Assembly (NCBI RefSeq): GCF_025399795.1
Contig: NZ_JAODTZ010000038.1
Location: 31,650-95,649 of the forward strand
Direction: 5' to 3'
Length of the DNA: 64,000 nucleotides
From: Streptomyces rhizosphaerihabitans
GTDB lineage: Bacteria; Actinomycetota; Actinomycetes; Streptomycetales; Streptomycetaceae
Shown here: in pieces, positions 26,337 to 35,732 of the stretch
How the letters are laid out: the number at the start of each line of letters is the position of its first letter
Numbering within the stretch: position 1 is the stretch's first letter
Program-made: the position numbers and the translations under genes
Notes under the pieces: model-generated
The model's input: only the letters and a program-made list of their open reading frames with translations
Databases searched by the model: none
What the model was told of the DNA's origin: nothing

Positions 26337-27935
26337 CTATTCGTGTGCCGAGGCCTGCTCCTGGAGGAGGGCGGTGATCTGGTTCACGTCGTTGAAGATG
26401 CCGATGAAGCTCTGGAGGTCCGGGGTGGAGGCGCCGTTGACGCCGACGAAGAAGGTCAGCAGACGGCCGTCGTCGGTCTGCAGATAGCCCGCCTCGTTCT
26501 GCGCCGTGGCCGCGAGCTCCTGGTTCAGCTCGTCGTCACCGATGATCGTGCCGGGCTTGGCGAAGACCTTGCCCTTGGCCGGGCAGTCGGTGGTGCAGGA
26601 GATGCCGTTCGAGCCGTCGACGCCGAGGATCGGGAGCAGACTCCGGAAGGCCTCGGCGTCGGGGGTGTGCAGCCAGTAGGTGAGGAGCTCGACGAGGCCG
26701 TTCGGGGTGACCCTCTCGGCCGGCACGCCGCCACGCCCGTCGGCGAGCTGGAACTGTTTCGGGTCGATCTGCGCGACGTTGGTGAGGAAGTCGTGCTCGA
26801 TCGGGAACGCGTCGAAGCAGTTCTTGCTGCCGCGTGCGACGGCCATGTTGCACAGGGCCAGGTTGGCGCCGAGGTTGTGGCTGACCTTGAGGATCAGCTT
26901 GGCGTACTGGCTGTAGGGCGGGGAGACGTACGCGGCGACGCGGGGGGTGTTGCGGTAGGAGGTGGGCAGCTCCTTCTGCGGGTTGGGGCCGGTGGGCGGC
27001 GCGGTGACGGTGACGCCGGCACGGGCCAGGGCCTCGATCAGCGCCGTGCGGCCGAAGGCGTTGGGGTCCTGGATGTTGGAGACCCGCAGCAGCGGCTGTG
27101 AACCGGCGGCGATGGTACCGGAGAGGTGGATCTGGGTGCCGTCGGGCGAGGCGGTCACGTTGACGGAGGTGGTCCCGCCGCTGGAGACCGTCCGGACGGT
27201 GGAGGTGACGTGGTAGGGCGAGACCTGCGGGCGCCAGAACAGCTTTGCCGGCTTCCCCGGCGTGGTCGGGGTCGTGAGCAGGTCGATCAGGTTGTCGTTG
27301 AGGATCAGCGGGGTGGGCTGCGGGCTCAGCGCGGGAGGAGTGAACAGACGGGGGTCGATGATGACGTTGCCGTCGACCCTGGTGATGCCGGCGTCGCGGA
27401 TCTGTCGGGCGATCTTGTTGATGCCGGCGAGCGGGTTCTCCGGGGTGAGGGTCGCGCCGGGGATTGCGGCCTCGGTGTGGTCGATGTCGGTGTAGTCGAC
27501 CGACCCGTCGGGCTTGGTGCGCCCGCCCATGGTCAGGTCGCCCTGGGCGACCAGCGCCAGGTTCCCGTGCAGCGTCGACCCGGTGCGGGTGCCGGTCGCC
27601 ATCACGGGGGTGGTGAAGCGGTGGTTCGGGCCGAGGGTGTGCCAGGCGGTCGAGATGGTGACCAGCTTGACCGTCGAGCCGGGGACGAAGAACTGGTTCG
27701 CGAACTGGGAGTGGATCACCCGGCCGCTCTCCGGATCCGTCTCCAGCACGCCCCACTGCGCGTGCTCGTAACCGGGCTTGTGCATGATCGCCTCGATGGC
27801 GGGCCCGAGGCCGTCCCCGTGCGCCGCCGCAGGGGGACCGGCGGCAGCCGCCCCCGCCAAAAGCACGAGTGTCGCACCAGCAGCAGCCCAGGTCCGGCGC
27901 CGGCCACAGATCATCGGTCTCATGCGTTCCGCCAT
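26337..27935 (-). CDS. dacB: D-alanyl-D-alanine carboxypeptidase/endopeptidase (PBP4-type, S13)
   Basis: A 532-residue low-molecular-weight penicillin-binding protein that trims peptidoglycan stem peptides outside the membrane. A signal peptide (RTWAAAGATLVLLAGAAAAG) precedes the peptidase S13 domain. SxxK is PGSTVK (Ser87, Lys90), SxN is VSHNLG near residue 351, and the KTG-box equivalent is FAKPGT near 458. The insertion domain between the first two motifs is of normal size. The start may be ATG 27935 or the ATG four codons downstream. The protein is complete and likely functional. Confidence 0.92.
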   Translation of the reverse strand: MAERMRPMICGRRRTWAAAGATLVLLAGAAAAGPPAAAHGDGLGPAIEAIMHKPGYEHAQWGVLETDPESGRVIHSQFANQFFVPGSTVKLVTISTAWHTLGPNHRFTTPVMATGTRTGSTLHGNLALVAQGDLTMGGRTKPDGSVDYTDIDHTEAAIPGATLTPENPLAGINKIARQIRDAGITRVDGNVIIDPRLFTPPALSPQPTPLILNDNLIDLLTTPTTPGKPAKLFWRPQVSPYHVTSTVRTVSSGGTTSVNVTASPDGTQIHLSGTIAAGSQPLLRVSNIQDPNAFGRTALIEALARAGVTVTAPPTGPNPQKELPTSYRNTPRVAAYVSPPYSQYAKLILKVSHNLGANLALCNMAVARGSKNCFDAFPIEHDFLTNVAQIDPKQFQLADGRGGVPAERVTPNGLVELLTYWLHTPDAEAFRSLLPILGVDGSNGISCTTDCPAKGKVFAKPGTIIGDDELNQELAATAQNEAGYLQTDDGRLLTFFVGVNGASTPDLQSFIGIFNDVNQITALLQEQASAHE

Positions 27936-29069
27936 TTCTGGAGTCGAAGAAGCCGAGTCGAAGAAGCCCGCATCGCACGGGGCCGACTCGCACGGGCCCT
28001 ACTCGTCGGGGCGCTCCTGGCCGCATCGTAAGAACACGAACCGCGCACGTTCCGCTGCTCGGCGCCGTGCCGACAGCGTGTGGGACAACTTCATCCGGTC
28101 GGCCGATCGACGAAGCCGAGGACGCCGGAAGTCCGCACAAGGTGAGCCACTTGTCCGAACAGACCCGAAGGCTGTTGCAGAAGGCTGTGGGTGGGCGTGG
28201 CGCTGTGTCGTTGCCGCCGGTGCTGGTCACCGGCCCCGTCGAGGTCCTTCACCGTGTCGGTGCGAGTCGTCGCCGGGGTGGCACGGGCCGCGTTCGGCAG
28301 CGTCCGCCCACAGCATCAGGTCGACTTCCCAGCCGAGGGCGGCGATCAGGAACGCCGTGGTCATCACCGAGCCGTCGTTCTCGTCCCGGCCTTGAACGGA
28401 CAGAGGGCGCCGCTGGGGGAAAACGAGCCGGTCCCACTGGTGCGGCCGCTGGCCGATCCGATCGGGTTCCTGTGCGAATCACGCAGAGTCAGGGGCGTCG
28501 CCCTCGTCCCGCCGGTGTCCCACCTGGTGGACATGGCGGTCTCGGTGTCGGTGACGTTCCATCAGGTCCAGTCCACCGCGAGCACCCGCAGGCCACGCCG
28601 GAAGGCCCCGGGAGTCGTCTCGGTGGCCATCGGCTTCGCGGTCGCGGCGAACAGCACCCGCAGCGGCTCGGACCCCGACCGCGCTGCCGGGGCCGAAACA
28701 GCGACGGCTTCGCCTGCAAGTCACCGGCATCGGACCAAGGCCTTCCACTTCGGTGGGACCGGTTCCGGTCACGCCTGATTCCCTCCGCCCGGTGCGCGGA
28801 GGCCGGCCGCGGCGCCGCCACGTTGCCCCGGCCACCTGCCGAACTCCCTTGTTCGGCCGCACTCGTCCGCATTTTCGTCGGCGGTGTCCGCTGCGGACCG
28901 ACCACGTACAGAAGAAAACGAATGCTCAGCGGCCTGCGGACGGCCGGAAAGATCGGCCGGAATCGTAGCTGACAGCAGGATTCTAGATCGCGTTACGTGT
29001 CATGTCTCCGTCGATTCATGCCTAGCCGTCACCGTCCAGACGGAGAGTCACCCCCACGATGGAGGAACC
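27936..29069. other. 1.1-kb stretch with no confident gene
   Basis: No frame on either strand shows a start signal plus family features. A minus-strand stretch near 28300-28370 reads MTTAFLIAALGWEVDLMLW and looks protein-like but is short and closed by stops soon after. A decayed gene is possible. The right end holds the PI-PLC promoter. Confidence 0.4.
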
Positions 29070-30179
29070 GTGACCGGTTCGATGAGCCGCCGTAGATTTT
29101 CCCTCCGCCCGCTCGCGGCACCGCGTACCGCGCTGCTCGGCATGCTGAGTCTGTTCCTGGCGTTGGGCGCCGCCGGAGCCGGAGGCGCCACCGCCTCCGC
29201 CACCGCCGTCGACACGAACTCGCTGCAGCTGTCCGGCACCACCACGTCAGGAATCCACAACACCTACGACCCCAGCGCGTTCACCTACCTCGCGCAGAGC
29301 CTCGACACCGGCACCTCGATGATCGAGCTGGACGTCTGGGACGACTTCTTCACCCAGGAGTGGAAAGTCAGCCACAGCAGCCTGACCAGCAACAGCAACA
29401 ACTGCGTCAACGCCTCCTCGGCCGCCGACCTGTACACCGGCAGCGCCAACAAGGATCTGGAGAGCTGTCTGGACGACGTCCGGGTGTGGCTCGGCGCGCA
29501 CCCCGGCCACGGGCCGCTGATCATCAAGCTGGAGATGAAGGCCGGCTTCCAGGCCAGCCTCGGGATGAGCCCGGCCAAGCTGGACCAGTCGATCACCGCG
29601 CACCTGGGGAGCCTGGTCTACAAGCCGAACGACCTGCTGAACAAGCCCGGCGGTGGTCAGTACGCAACCCTGGACGACGCGGCCAAGGCCGGCAACTGGC
29701 CGACCCGGGCGCAGTTGGCGGGCAAGGTGCTGCTGGAGGTCATCCCCGGCACGGTCGAGGAGAACAACCCGACCGACACCCTGTGGACGGACAGGGAGTA
29801 CGCGACCTACCTGCGCAACCTGCACACCGCGGGCACCACCGCGCAGGCGAACATCTTCCCCTCGGTGCACAACGCCGCGTCGGGCGACCCGCGCACCCGC
29901 TACTCCGACACGACGCTGCGGCCCTGGTTCGTGGCGTTCGACGGTGACGCGGCCGCATTCGTCAACAACGGCATCGACACGAGTTGGTACGACGTCAACC
30001 ACTACCTTCTGTTCATGACGGACTCGCAGAATGTGTCGCCGGCTCTCGACGACGTCAGCCCGTCCTCGGCCGACGCGTCTGCACGGGTCGCGCTGCTGGC
30101 CAAGGCGCATGCCACGGTCGCGTCGAACGACTGGCGGGGCCTGCCGGACGTGCAGTCGCTGGTCCTGCCACGCGGCTGA
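29070..30179 (+). CDS. Secreted phosphatidylinositol-specific phospholipase C (Ca-dependent type)
   Basis: A 369-residue secreted protein with a long signal region (RRRF, hydrophobic LLGMLSLFLALGAAGAGG, cleavage near ASA-TA). The mature domain resembles the Ca2+-dependent PI-PLC of Streptomyces antibioticus. The first catalytic His is in SGIHNTYD (about His63), the acidic metal ligands are in MIELDVWDDF (about 87-96), and the second His is in KVSHSSL (about 105). It would cleave phosphatidylinositol to diacylglycerol and inositol phosphate. GTG 29070 is chosen for its GGAGGA ribosome-binding site; the upstream frame is non-coding. Confidence 0.85.
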   Translation: MTGSMSRRRFSLRPLAAPRTALLGMLSLFLALGAAGAGGATASATAVDTNSLQLSGTTTSGIHNTYDPSAFTYLAQSLDTGTSMIELDVWDDFFTQEWKVSHSSLTSNSNNCVNASSAADLYTGSANKDLESCLDDVRVWLGAHPGHGPLIIKLEMKAGFQASLGMSPAKLDQSITAHLGSLVYKPNDLLNKPGGGQYATLDDAAKAGNWPTRAQLAGKVLLEVIPGTVEENNPTDTLWTDREYATYLRNLHTAGTTAQANIFPSVHNAASGDPRTRYSDTTLRPWFVAFDGDAAAFVNNGIDTSWYDVNHYLLFMTDSQNVSPALDDVSPSSADASARVALLAKAHATVASNDWRGLPDVQSLVLPRG

Positions 30180-30298
30180 TCCACGGCTGATCCACGGTTC
30201 TGGTGCTGATCTGCCGCTGCGTCGCTCCACCACTCAACCCGCCGGGTGCCCCGGTCGGTCGGAAACACCGATCTGGGCACCCGGCGTCGCGCTCGATG

Positions 30299-30742
30299 GG
30301 GTCGCGCGTGACGGGCGGCGGACCTCGCGGCCTCTGTGCGGCGGTGGTCCGGCCCCGCGCCGGGCGGGCGCTGGACTCGGGGCGACTCACGGCCCGCGGC
30401 GGCCTGGGGTGCGGGCTGCTCCTCGCCGCGGCGGGACCGGCCTGCGCAATGCTGCCCGGCTTGGCCGGTGTCCTGCTCGCCACCACCCTGATCGGCATCG
30501 GCACGGGCCCGATCACACCGCTGGGCTTCGCCGCCCTGGCGTCCGCGACTCCGGAGGAGCGGCTCGGGCAGAGCATGGGCGCGGCCGGGCTGGGGCGCGA
30601 ACTCGGCTACGCGGGCGGTCCGTTGCTGGTCCACCCGGTCGCGGCGACAGTGACGTACGGTTTCGCGGCGCTCGCGATGCTGCTCGCCGCCGGTCCGTCT
30701 GTCGCGCCGGTGGCCGGGTCCGTCAGGAGCAGGCGTAGCTGA
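30299..30742 (+). pseudogene. MFS transporter C-terminal remnant
   Basis: The frame reads as the last four or five helices of an MFS transporter (GLLLAAAGPACAML, LLATTLIGIGTGPITPLGF, then EERLGQSMGAAG). There is no N-terminal half and no start signal. Its end overlaps the 3' end of the pseudokinase gene on the opposite strand, so the remnant marks the boundary where the minus-strand kinase block begins. Confidence 0.6.
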
Positions 30743-32366
30743 AGGTCGCTTCCGCCTCGGGCGACTTGCGCTGGTGCGCTATCCGCAGGCGGGCGGTTCC
30801 TTGGAAGCTCCCGGGGCCGCGGACCGTCCAGCGGAGGTGCACGGTGACCCTGTGGTCGCCCCGCTGGGCCATATGGACCAGCTCGCCGGAGTCGTGGCCG
30901 TCGCTGCGCAGCCAGTGGTACATCACCGGGCCGCCGCGGCCGTCGGTGGTCACGACGCCGACCAGATCGGCGGTCTGTCCGCAGTGCAACCGCCCGGCGG
31001 GCGCCCGGACTTCGACGGCCGTGACCGTCGGGGCGGGGGACGGGCGCAGCAGCAGCCAGAGGAGGACGGCCGCGGCGGTCAGGAAGGCGGTCGTGGCGAT
31101 CCAGGCCCGCCGTCTTCGACGGTGGGGGCGGCTGTCAGACGGTACGGGTGCGGTGCGCCACTGGGCGCGGAGGACGTCCTGGGCCTCGACGGGGATGCCG
31201 GGGCCGAAGCGCAGGAGGATCTCGCCGTCGTCTTCCCCTGTCGGGGGTGGCGTCGTTGCCTCGGTGGGTGTCGCTGTCGGGGGTCCGGCGGGGGTGCGGT
31301 TGCGTTTGCCGAGGAGGGTGGCCTGGTCGTCCGAGGGTGCGGAGTGGGGCTGGCGCGGGGCGGAGCGGGTGCGGCTGGGCATGGTGAGCTGCCCGTCCGG
31401 CACGACGTGCCTGGGCCTGTCCAGTTCCAGGACCACGTCCCCGGGGCCCGTGCCCTCGGAACCCACGTCCCCGACACCCGCGCCCTCGGAATCTGCGGCT
31501 TCAAAACCGGCGGCTTCAAAACCGGCGGTCTCGGAACCAGCGGCCTCGGAACCGGCGGCTTCGCAGTCCCCCTCCCGGGGGCCCACGCGCCGGGCGTCCG
31601 CCCCCGTCTCGTCCGCCGTCGGTGCCGTGGTGATCTCCGGGGTCGCCGCGGCCACCGCCGCGCGGAGTTCCGTACGCCGCAGGAAACCCGCCGGGAGCGC
31701 CGCGCGCCCGGCGACCAGTGCCGCTCGGGCCGCCGCGAGCCCCTCGGAACCGGCGATGGCGGAAGAGCGAGCGAACAGGGCTGCCGCGGGGGTGCCGGTG
31801 GCCACCCAGGCCTCGCCGAGGGTGCGGGACAGGCCGGCCCAGGCGGCGATGTCGGCCTCGCGGCGCCCGGAGTCCGGCGCGTCGCCCAGCACCGTGCCCA
31901 GCGCGGCCTCGGCGAGCAGGGCGACGCCGTCCGGGGCGAGGACGACGGTGTCCGCGTCCAGCGCCCCGTGGGCGAGGCCTGCCGCATGCAGGGCGAGCAG
32001 GCTCTGCGCGGTCTCGTTCAGGACACTGGCCGCGCTGCCCGCGTCGGGGCCCGTACCCCCGCGGACGAGCAGGTCCGTAACGGTGGGAGCCGGTGGCCGG
32101 GCGGTGATCAGCCACACCTCCCCGGCCTCCGCGACGAGGTCCACCGTGCCGAGCACCCCGGGCAGCCGCAGCTTCGCGACGGCGAGCACGGCCGCCGCGA
32201 GCCGCTCGCGCGCACCCTCCGGCGCGAGCAGGGCACGGTCGATGCGCAGCGCGCCGAGCACGGACTCGCCGGACCGGCCCGGGAGCAGCGCGTGCCAGGT
32301 GCCGTGGCGTGCGTCCCGCGTCCAGCCCGACAGGGGGCGCCCGGCGACCGTGGTGGTTGTCGTCAT
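30723..32366 (-). CDS. Membrane pseudokinase with extracellular domain
   Basis: A 547-residue protein, last gene of the Gly-rich-peptide operon. Residues about 1-220 have a protein-kinase-like layout (IDRALLAPEG region, then SLLALHAAGLAHGALDADTVVL). The catalytic HRD is HGA and there is no DFG (VALLAEAAL), so it should not phosphorylate. A variable linker (about 225-400) contains a Glu/Ala/Gly repeat run near 270-300. One membrane helix (WIATTAFLTAAAVLLWLLL, about 430-448) precedes an external domain with two Cys and Ig-like features (TVHLRWTVRGPGSF). ATG 32366 lies 32 bases after the active kinase gene. It probably scaffolds or regulates that kinase. Confidence 0.72.
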   Translation of the reverse strand: MTTTTTVAGRPLSGWTRDARHGTWHALLPGRSGESVLGALRIDRALLAPEGARERLAAAVLAVAKLRLPGVLGTVDLVAEAGEVWLITARPPAPTVTDLLVRGGTGPDAGSAASVLNETAQSLLALHAAGLAHGALDADTVVLAPDGVALLAEAALGTVLGDAPDSGRREADIAAWAGLSRTLGEAWVATGTPAAALFARSSAIAGSEGLAAARAALVAGRAALPAGFLRRTELRAAVAAATPEITTAPTADETGADARRVGPREGDCEAAGSEAAGSETAGFEAAGFEAADSEGAGVGDVGSEGTGPGDVVLELDRPRHVVPDGQLTMPSRTRSAPRQPHSAPSDDQATLLGKRNRTPAGPPTATPTEATTPPPTGEDDGEILLRFGPGIPVEAQDVLRAQWRTAPVPSDSRPHRRRRRAWIATTAFLTAAAVLLWLLLRPSPAPTVTAVEVRAPAGRLHCGQTADLVGVVTTDGRGGPVMYHWLRSDGHDSGELVHMAQRGDHRVTVHLRWTVRGPGSFQGTARLRIAHQRKSPEAEATFSYACS

Positions 32367-32398
32367 GTCGATCCGTTCTCGCCGTCGCTCGTCACCGC

Positions 32399-33976
32399 TC
32401 AGCACGGCGGAGCGTCCAGGGAGGCCGTCCGCGGTCCGTTCGCGGCGGCCGGAGTGCTGGTGAGCGTGACCATCCAGGTGCCCCGGCACGGGTGGTTGGA
32501 GAAGTCCGCCTCGAAGGTCACGGGGTAGTGCGTGCCGCCGGACAGCTCCATGGTCCGGTTTCCATAGGGATCGGCGGGCGTGTCGACGTAGTAGTCCGCC
32601 GTGACGGTCAGGGGCCCGGTCCCGGTGGTGTCGACGGTGACATCGGCGATCAGCGTCCCCGGGGTCTGCCCCCGCCGCCAGGAACCGATGGTGATCGTGA
32701 CCGTGCCGGGCGTGGGCGCGGCCGGGGGCACGGTCGTCGGTGCGGGCGGCTCCGCCGGCGGGGCCGTACCCACGGAGGTCGTGGGCGGGGCCGACGGGCT
32801 CTCCGGCGTGGCCGAAGGGGTGACCGAGGGCGTGACGTCGGCCGTGGCCGGGACGGCAGTCGGAGAATCGGAGGACGAAGAGGCGGGTGGCATCGGCGAG
32901 TTGGTCCCCGATGGCACCGAACTGGCCACCGTCGTCGCCGTGTCGCGCGGACGGGCCGCCACGGACGTCACCCCGCCCGCCACGACCGCCAGCGCGGCCG
33001 CCCCGGCGGCGGCCTTCCATCCGCTGCGCTTCACCCGTCCCAGCAGGGTCAGAGCGCGGGCCGGCGCGTCGAGCGTCGCCGTCGCGGTGAACGGGAACAA
33101 CAGGGCCAACAGCGCGGTGAGTTCGGCGAGTCTGCGGCGGCCACGCTCCTCCCAGTCTGCGCCGTACCCGTCGGTGGCGGACCGTTCCAGGTCGGCGAGG
33201 AAAGCCTCGATGCCCGGCCGGTCCGCCGGGTCCTTGGCCAGTCCCCTGCGCAGCAGCCCGCGCACCGGGTCGGGTACGTCGTCCAGGGGGACGGGAGCCC
33301 GCAGGTGCTGCAGGCGCAACGCGGTCACGTCGTCGCCGGTGAACGGGCGGCGCCCGGTCAGGCACTCGTGGAACACGACCGCCGCCGCGTACACGTCGCC
33401 CGCCGGTCCCGCCGGTTCGCCCCGCCACTGCTCGGGCGCCATGTAGGCGGGTGTGCCGGCGGCCTCGGTCTCGCGTCCGGTGCGTACGGCGATGCCGAAG
33501 TCGGCGAGCGCGCTCGTGCCGTCGGCGCGGACCAGCACGTTCTCCGGCTTGTAGTCGCGGTGCACGACCCCGGCCGCGTGGGCCGCTCCGAGGCCCAGCA
33601 GCGAGCCCTTGAGCAGGACCAGGGCGGCCTCGGGGCCGGTCGCCCCGTGTCGGCGCAACAGCCGGCGGAGGCTGACTCCGTCCACCGCCTCCATCACGAT
33701 GGCGGCACCGCCGCGCGCCTCGACGTACTCGTACAGCCGCACCACGCACGGGTGTTGCAGCCCGCCCAGCAGCCGGGCCTCCGCGCGGAAACGGGTGAGG
33801 AACTCCCGGTCGCCGCGCAGGCGCCCGCTCAGGTACTTAATCGCGACGGGCACGCCGGTCGTGGTGTGCCGCGCCAGTACGACCCGTCCCCCCGCACCCT
33901 CGCCGAGAATGCGTACGGGTTCGTAGCCGGGGACGGCCCAGTCGCCGCCCTCGGTCCTTCCCGGACCCTGCGTCAT
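32399..33976 (-). CDS. Transmembrane Ser/Thr protein kinase
   Basis: A 525-residue eukaryotic-like (PknB-type) kinase. The kinase domain covers about 15-270: Gly loop LGEGAGGRVV, VAIK lysine, HRDYKPENVL near 138, DFG near 160, and APE as MAPEQW. A membrane segment (about 322-343) leads to a Pro/Ser/Thr-rich stalk (350-425) and an extracellular domain with one Cys pair (HPCRG and the C-terminal PPC). The ATG at 33976 overlaps the stop of the FHA-M50 gene (ATGA), so synthesis is coupled. Its likely targets are Thr residues bound by the FHA domains encoded in the cluster. Confidence 0.92.
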   Translation of the reverse strand: MTQGPGRTEGGDWAVPGYEPVRILGEGAGGRVVLARHTTTGVPVAIKYLSGRLRGDREFLTRFRAEARLLGGLQHPCVVRLYEYVEARGGAAIVMEAVDGVSLRRLLRRHGATGPEAALVLLKGSLLGLGAAHAAGVVHRDYKPENVLVRADGTSALADFGIAVRTGRETEAAGTPAYMAPEQWRGEPAGPAGDVYAAAVVFHECLTGRRPFTGDDVTALRLQHLRAPVPLDDVPDPVRGLLRRGLAKDPADRPGIEAFLADLERSATDGYGADWEERGRRRLAELTALLALLFPFTATATLDAPARALTLLGRVKRSGWKAAAGAAALAVVAGGVTSVAARPRDTATTVASSVPSGTNSPMPPASSSSDSPTAVPATADVTPSVTPSATPESPSAPPTTSVGTAPPAEPPAPTTVPPAAPTPGTVTITIGSWRRGQTPGTLIADVTVDTTGTGPLTVTADYYVDTPADPYGNRTMELSGGTHYPVTFEADFSNHPCRGTWMVTLTSTPAAANGPRTASLDAPPC

Positions 33977-35724
33977 GCCGCCCCCTCCACGGCCGCGCCC
34001 ACCGCCGGCGCCGCACCCTTCGTCTCACGGCGGCGGCGTACACGGCGCGTCAGCCACCGCACCGGCGCGGACCAGACGGGGAAGGCCACCAGGGCGACCA
34101 CTACCGCCTCGATCACCGTGGTCCACGGCGGGGACAGCCACCCGTCCAGCAGGTCGCCGATCCGGGAGCGCCAGGCGAGCAGGGCGAGCACGAGGAAGCC
34201 GTACGTGCCGACGACGACCGCGAGCCCGTACGCGGCCATGCCCGCCTGCCGTGGGCCGGGCCGGCTGCCCGCGCGCAGGTCCTGCCAGAGCCCCTTGCGG
34301 AAGTACGCGCTTGCCTCCTCGCGCAGCCGCGGCACGCGCAGCGCGTCGGTCAGGGCCTGGTAACCGTCCAGCGGCATCAGGGGGTTGAAGTTGTAGAGCG
34401 TGTTCAGGTAGAGGCCGAAGGCCAGGTGGAAGAGGACTGCCGAGGCTGCTCCGGCGGGCAGGAAGGCCGCGCCTGCCGCGCACCAGCCGGCCAGCGCCGC
34501 CGTCGACAGCGGCCCGGACAGCGCGACGACGACGCGTGACCAGCGGGTGCCGAACCACATGTCGCTGGTGTCCACGAACGCGAACGGCATGCCCATCATG
34601 AGCAGGAACCCGCCGCGCCTGACCTTGCGGCCGTACGACTTCACGGCCAGCGCGTGCGTCAGCTCGTGGACGACCAGGGCGGACACGTATCCGACGGCGA
34701 GGAGCACCGGGCCCCAGACGCCCGCCCCGCCGAAGTCCAGCAGGTGCTGCCGGCTCTGCGCGGCGAAGAACGCGGCGAGGCCGCCGATCACCGACAGCCA
34801 GACCAGGGTCACACCGGCCCGGGTGAAGAACCGCCAGCCGAAGGCCTGGTAGAGGCGGGTGACGGTCCAGTCTACGCCGGGGACTGATATCTCCAGTTTC
34901 AGCAGTGCCTGGTACACCGCCCGTCCCGCACGGCGCCAGCCGGTCCGTTCCGTCTCCTCGGTGCGGCCGGGCAGGCCGCGCAGCAGTCCCGCGTTCGCGA
35001 ACGCGGCGAGCGCCGCCTCGATGCGCGGGAGGGCGAGCTCGCCGAAGCGGTCGGCATACGTGAACAGCAGGTCCCGTACGGTGTTCTCGCCGTCGACGGC
35101 GTGCCAGAGGAAGACCTCGCGCTCGTCCAGCTCCAGATACACACCGGTGCGGGTGTTGTTCAGGACCCAGCGGGTTTCGCCGCGGTCGGTGGGCACCTGC
35201 TTGAGCGCCCAGCCGGAGCGGCGGCGGGGACGTGCGGTGAGCGGGCCGTTCGCCTCCGGTGCCGCCTCCTGCACTGCGGTGGGGAGTTGGGTGAGCTGGG
35301 TGCCGACGACCTGGGTGCGCTGGCCGATGTGGGCGTCGCGGGGCTGTTCGAACACCAGGCGTACGTCGCCGACGGACAACTCGGTGCCGTCGGCGAGGTG
35401 GGCGGCGCCGCCGTGCAGGTCGGCGCCTGCGACGGCCGTGCCGTTGAACGAGTCCAGGTCCTCTATTCGGAAGCCCGACTCCGTGCGGACGATCCGGGCG
35501 TGGCGGCGCGACACGCTGGCGTCGGGCAGGACGACGTCGCTGTCCGCGCCCCGGCCCAGTGTGGTGACCGGGCCGGTGAGCGGGACGAGCAGCGTGGGGT
35601 CGTCGACGCCACGCAGGTGCGGCGCGGCGTACGACGTCGGTGCCGCGCCGCGGCGGAGCGTGCCGCAGTACAGGCAGTACGGGAAGTCGCGCCGCACGTG
35701 GATGCGGCAGGCGTGGCAGAGCAT
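33973..35724 (-). CDS. Zinc-ribbon/FHA/PqqD-like/M50 metalloprotease fusion
   Basis: A 583-residue fusion. Residues 3-25 form a two-CxxC zinc ribbon (CHAC, CLYC). An FHA phosphothreonine-binding domain follows (LGRGADSDVVLPDASVSRRHA, then DLDSFNGTAV, about 50-110). Residues about 165-260 resemble a PqqD-type peptide-recognition winged helix (VLNNTRTGVYLELDE). The rest is a polytopic M50 site-2-protease-like domain with VVHELTHALAV (about 349-359) and NPLMPLDG (about 448-455) as zinc ligands. It starts eight bases after the Gly-rich gene. Recognition and membrane-embedded cleavage or export of that peptide, gated by the downstream kinase, is the inferred job. Confidence 0.85.
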   Translation of the reverse strand: MLCHACRIHVRRDFPYCLYCGTLRRGAAPTSYAAPHLRGVDDPTLLVPLTGPVTTLGRGADSDVVLPDASVSRRHARIVRTESGFRIEDLDSFNGTAVAGADLHGGAAHLADGTELSVGDVRLVFEQPRDAHIGQRTQVVGTQLTQLPTAVQEAAPEANGPLTARPRRRSGWALKQVPTDRGETRWVLNNTRTGVYLELDEREVFLWHAVDGENTVRDLLFTYADRFGELALPRIEAALAAFANAGLLRGLPGRTEETERTGWRRAGRAVYQALLKLEISVPGVDWTVTRLYQAFGWRFFTRAGVTLVWLSVIGGLAAFFAAQSRQHLLDFGGAGVWGPVLLAVGYVSALVVHELTHALAVKSYGRKVRRGGFLLMMGMPFAFVDTSDMWFGTRWSRVVVALSGPLSTAALAGWCAAGAAFLPAGAASAVLFHLAFGLYLNTLYNFNPLMPLDGYQALTDALRVPRLREEASAYFRKGLWQDLRAGSRPGPRQAGMAAYGLAVVVGTYGFLVLALLAWRSRIGDLLDGWLSPPWTTVIEAVVVALVAFPVWSAPVRWLTRRVRRRRETKGAAPAVGAAVEGAA

Positions 35725-35732
35725 GCGTCGGC

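Noticed and set aside
30723..33749. 1008-codon minus-strand frame spanning kinase and pseudokinase genes
   Set aside because: The upstream part is out of frame with the real kinase. Only the portion from ATG 32366 is coding; no true fusion exists.
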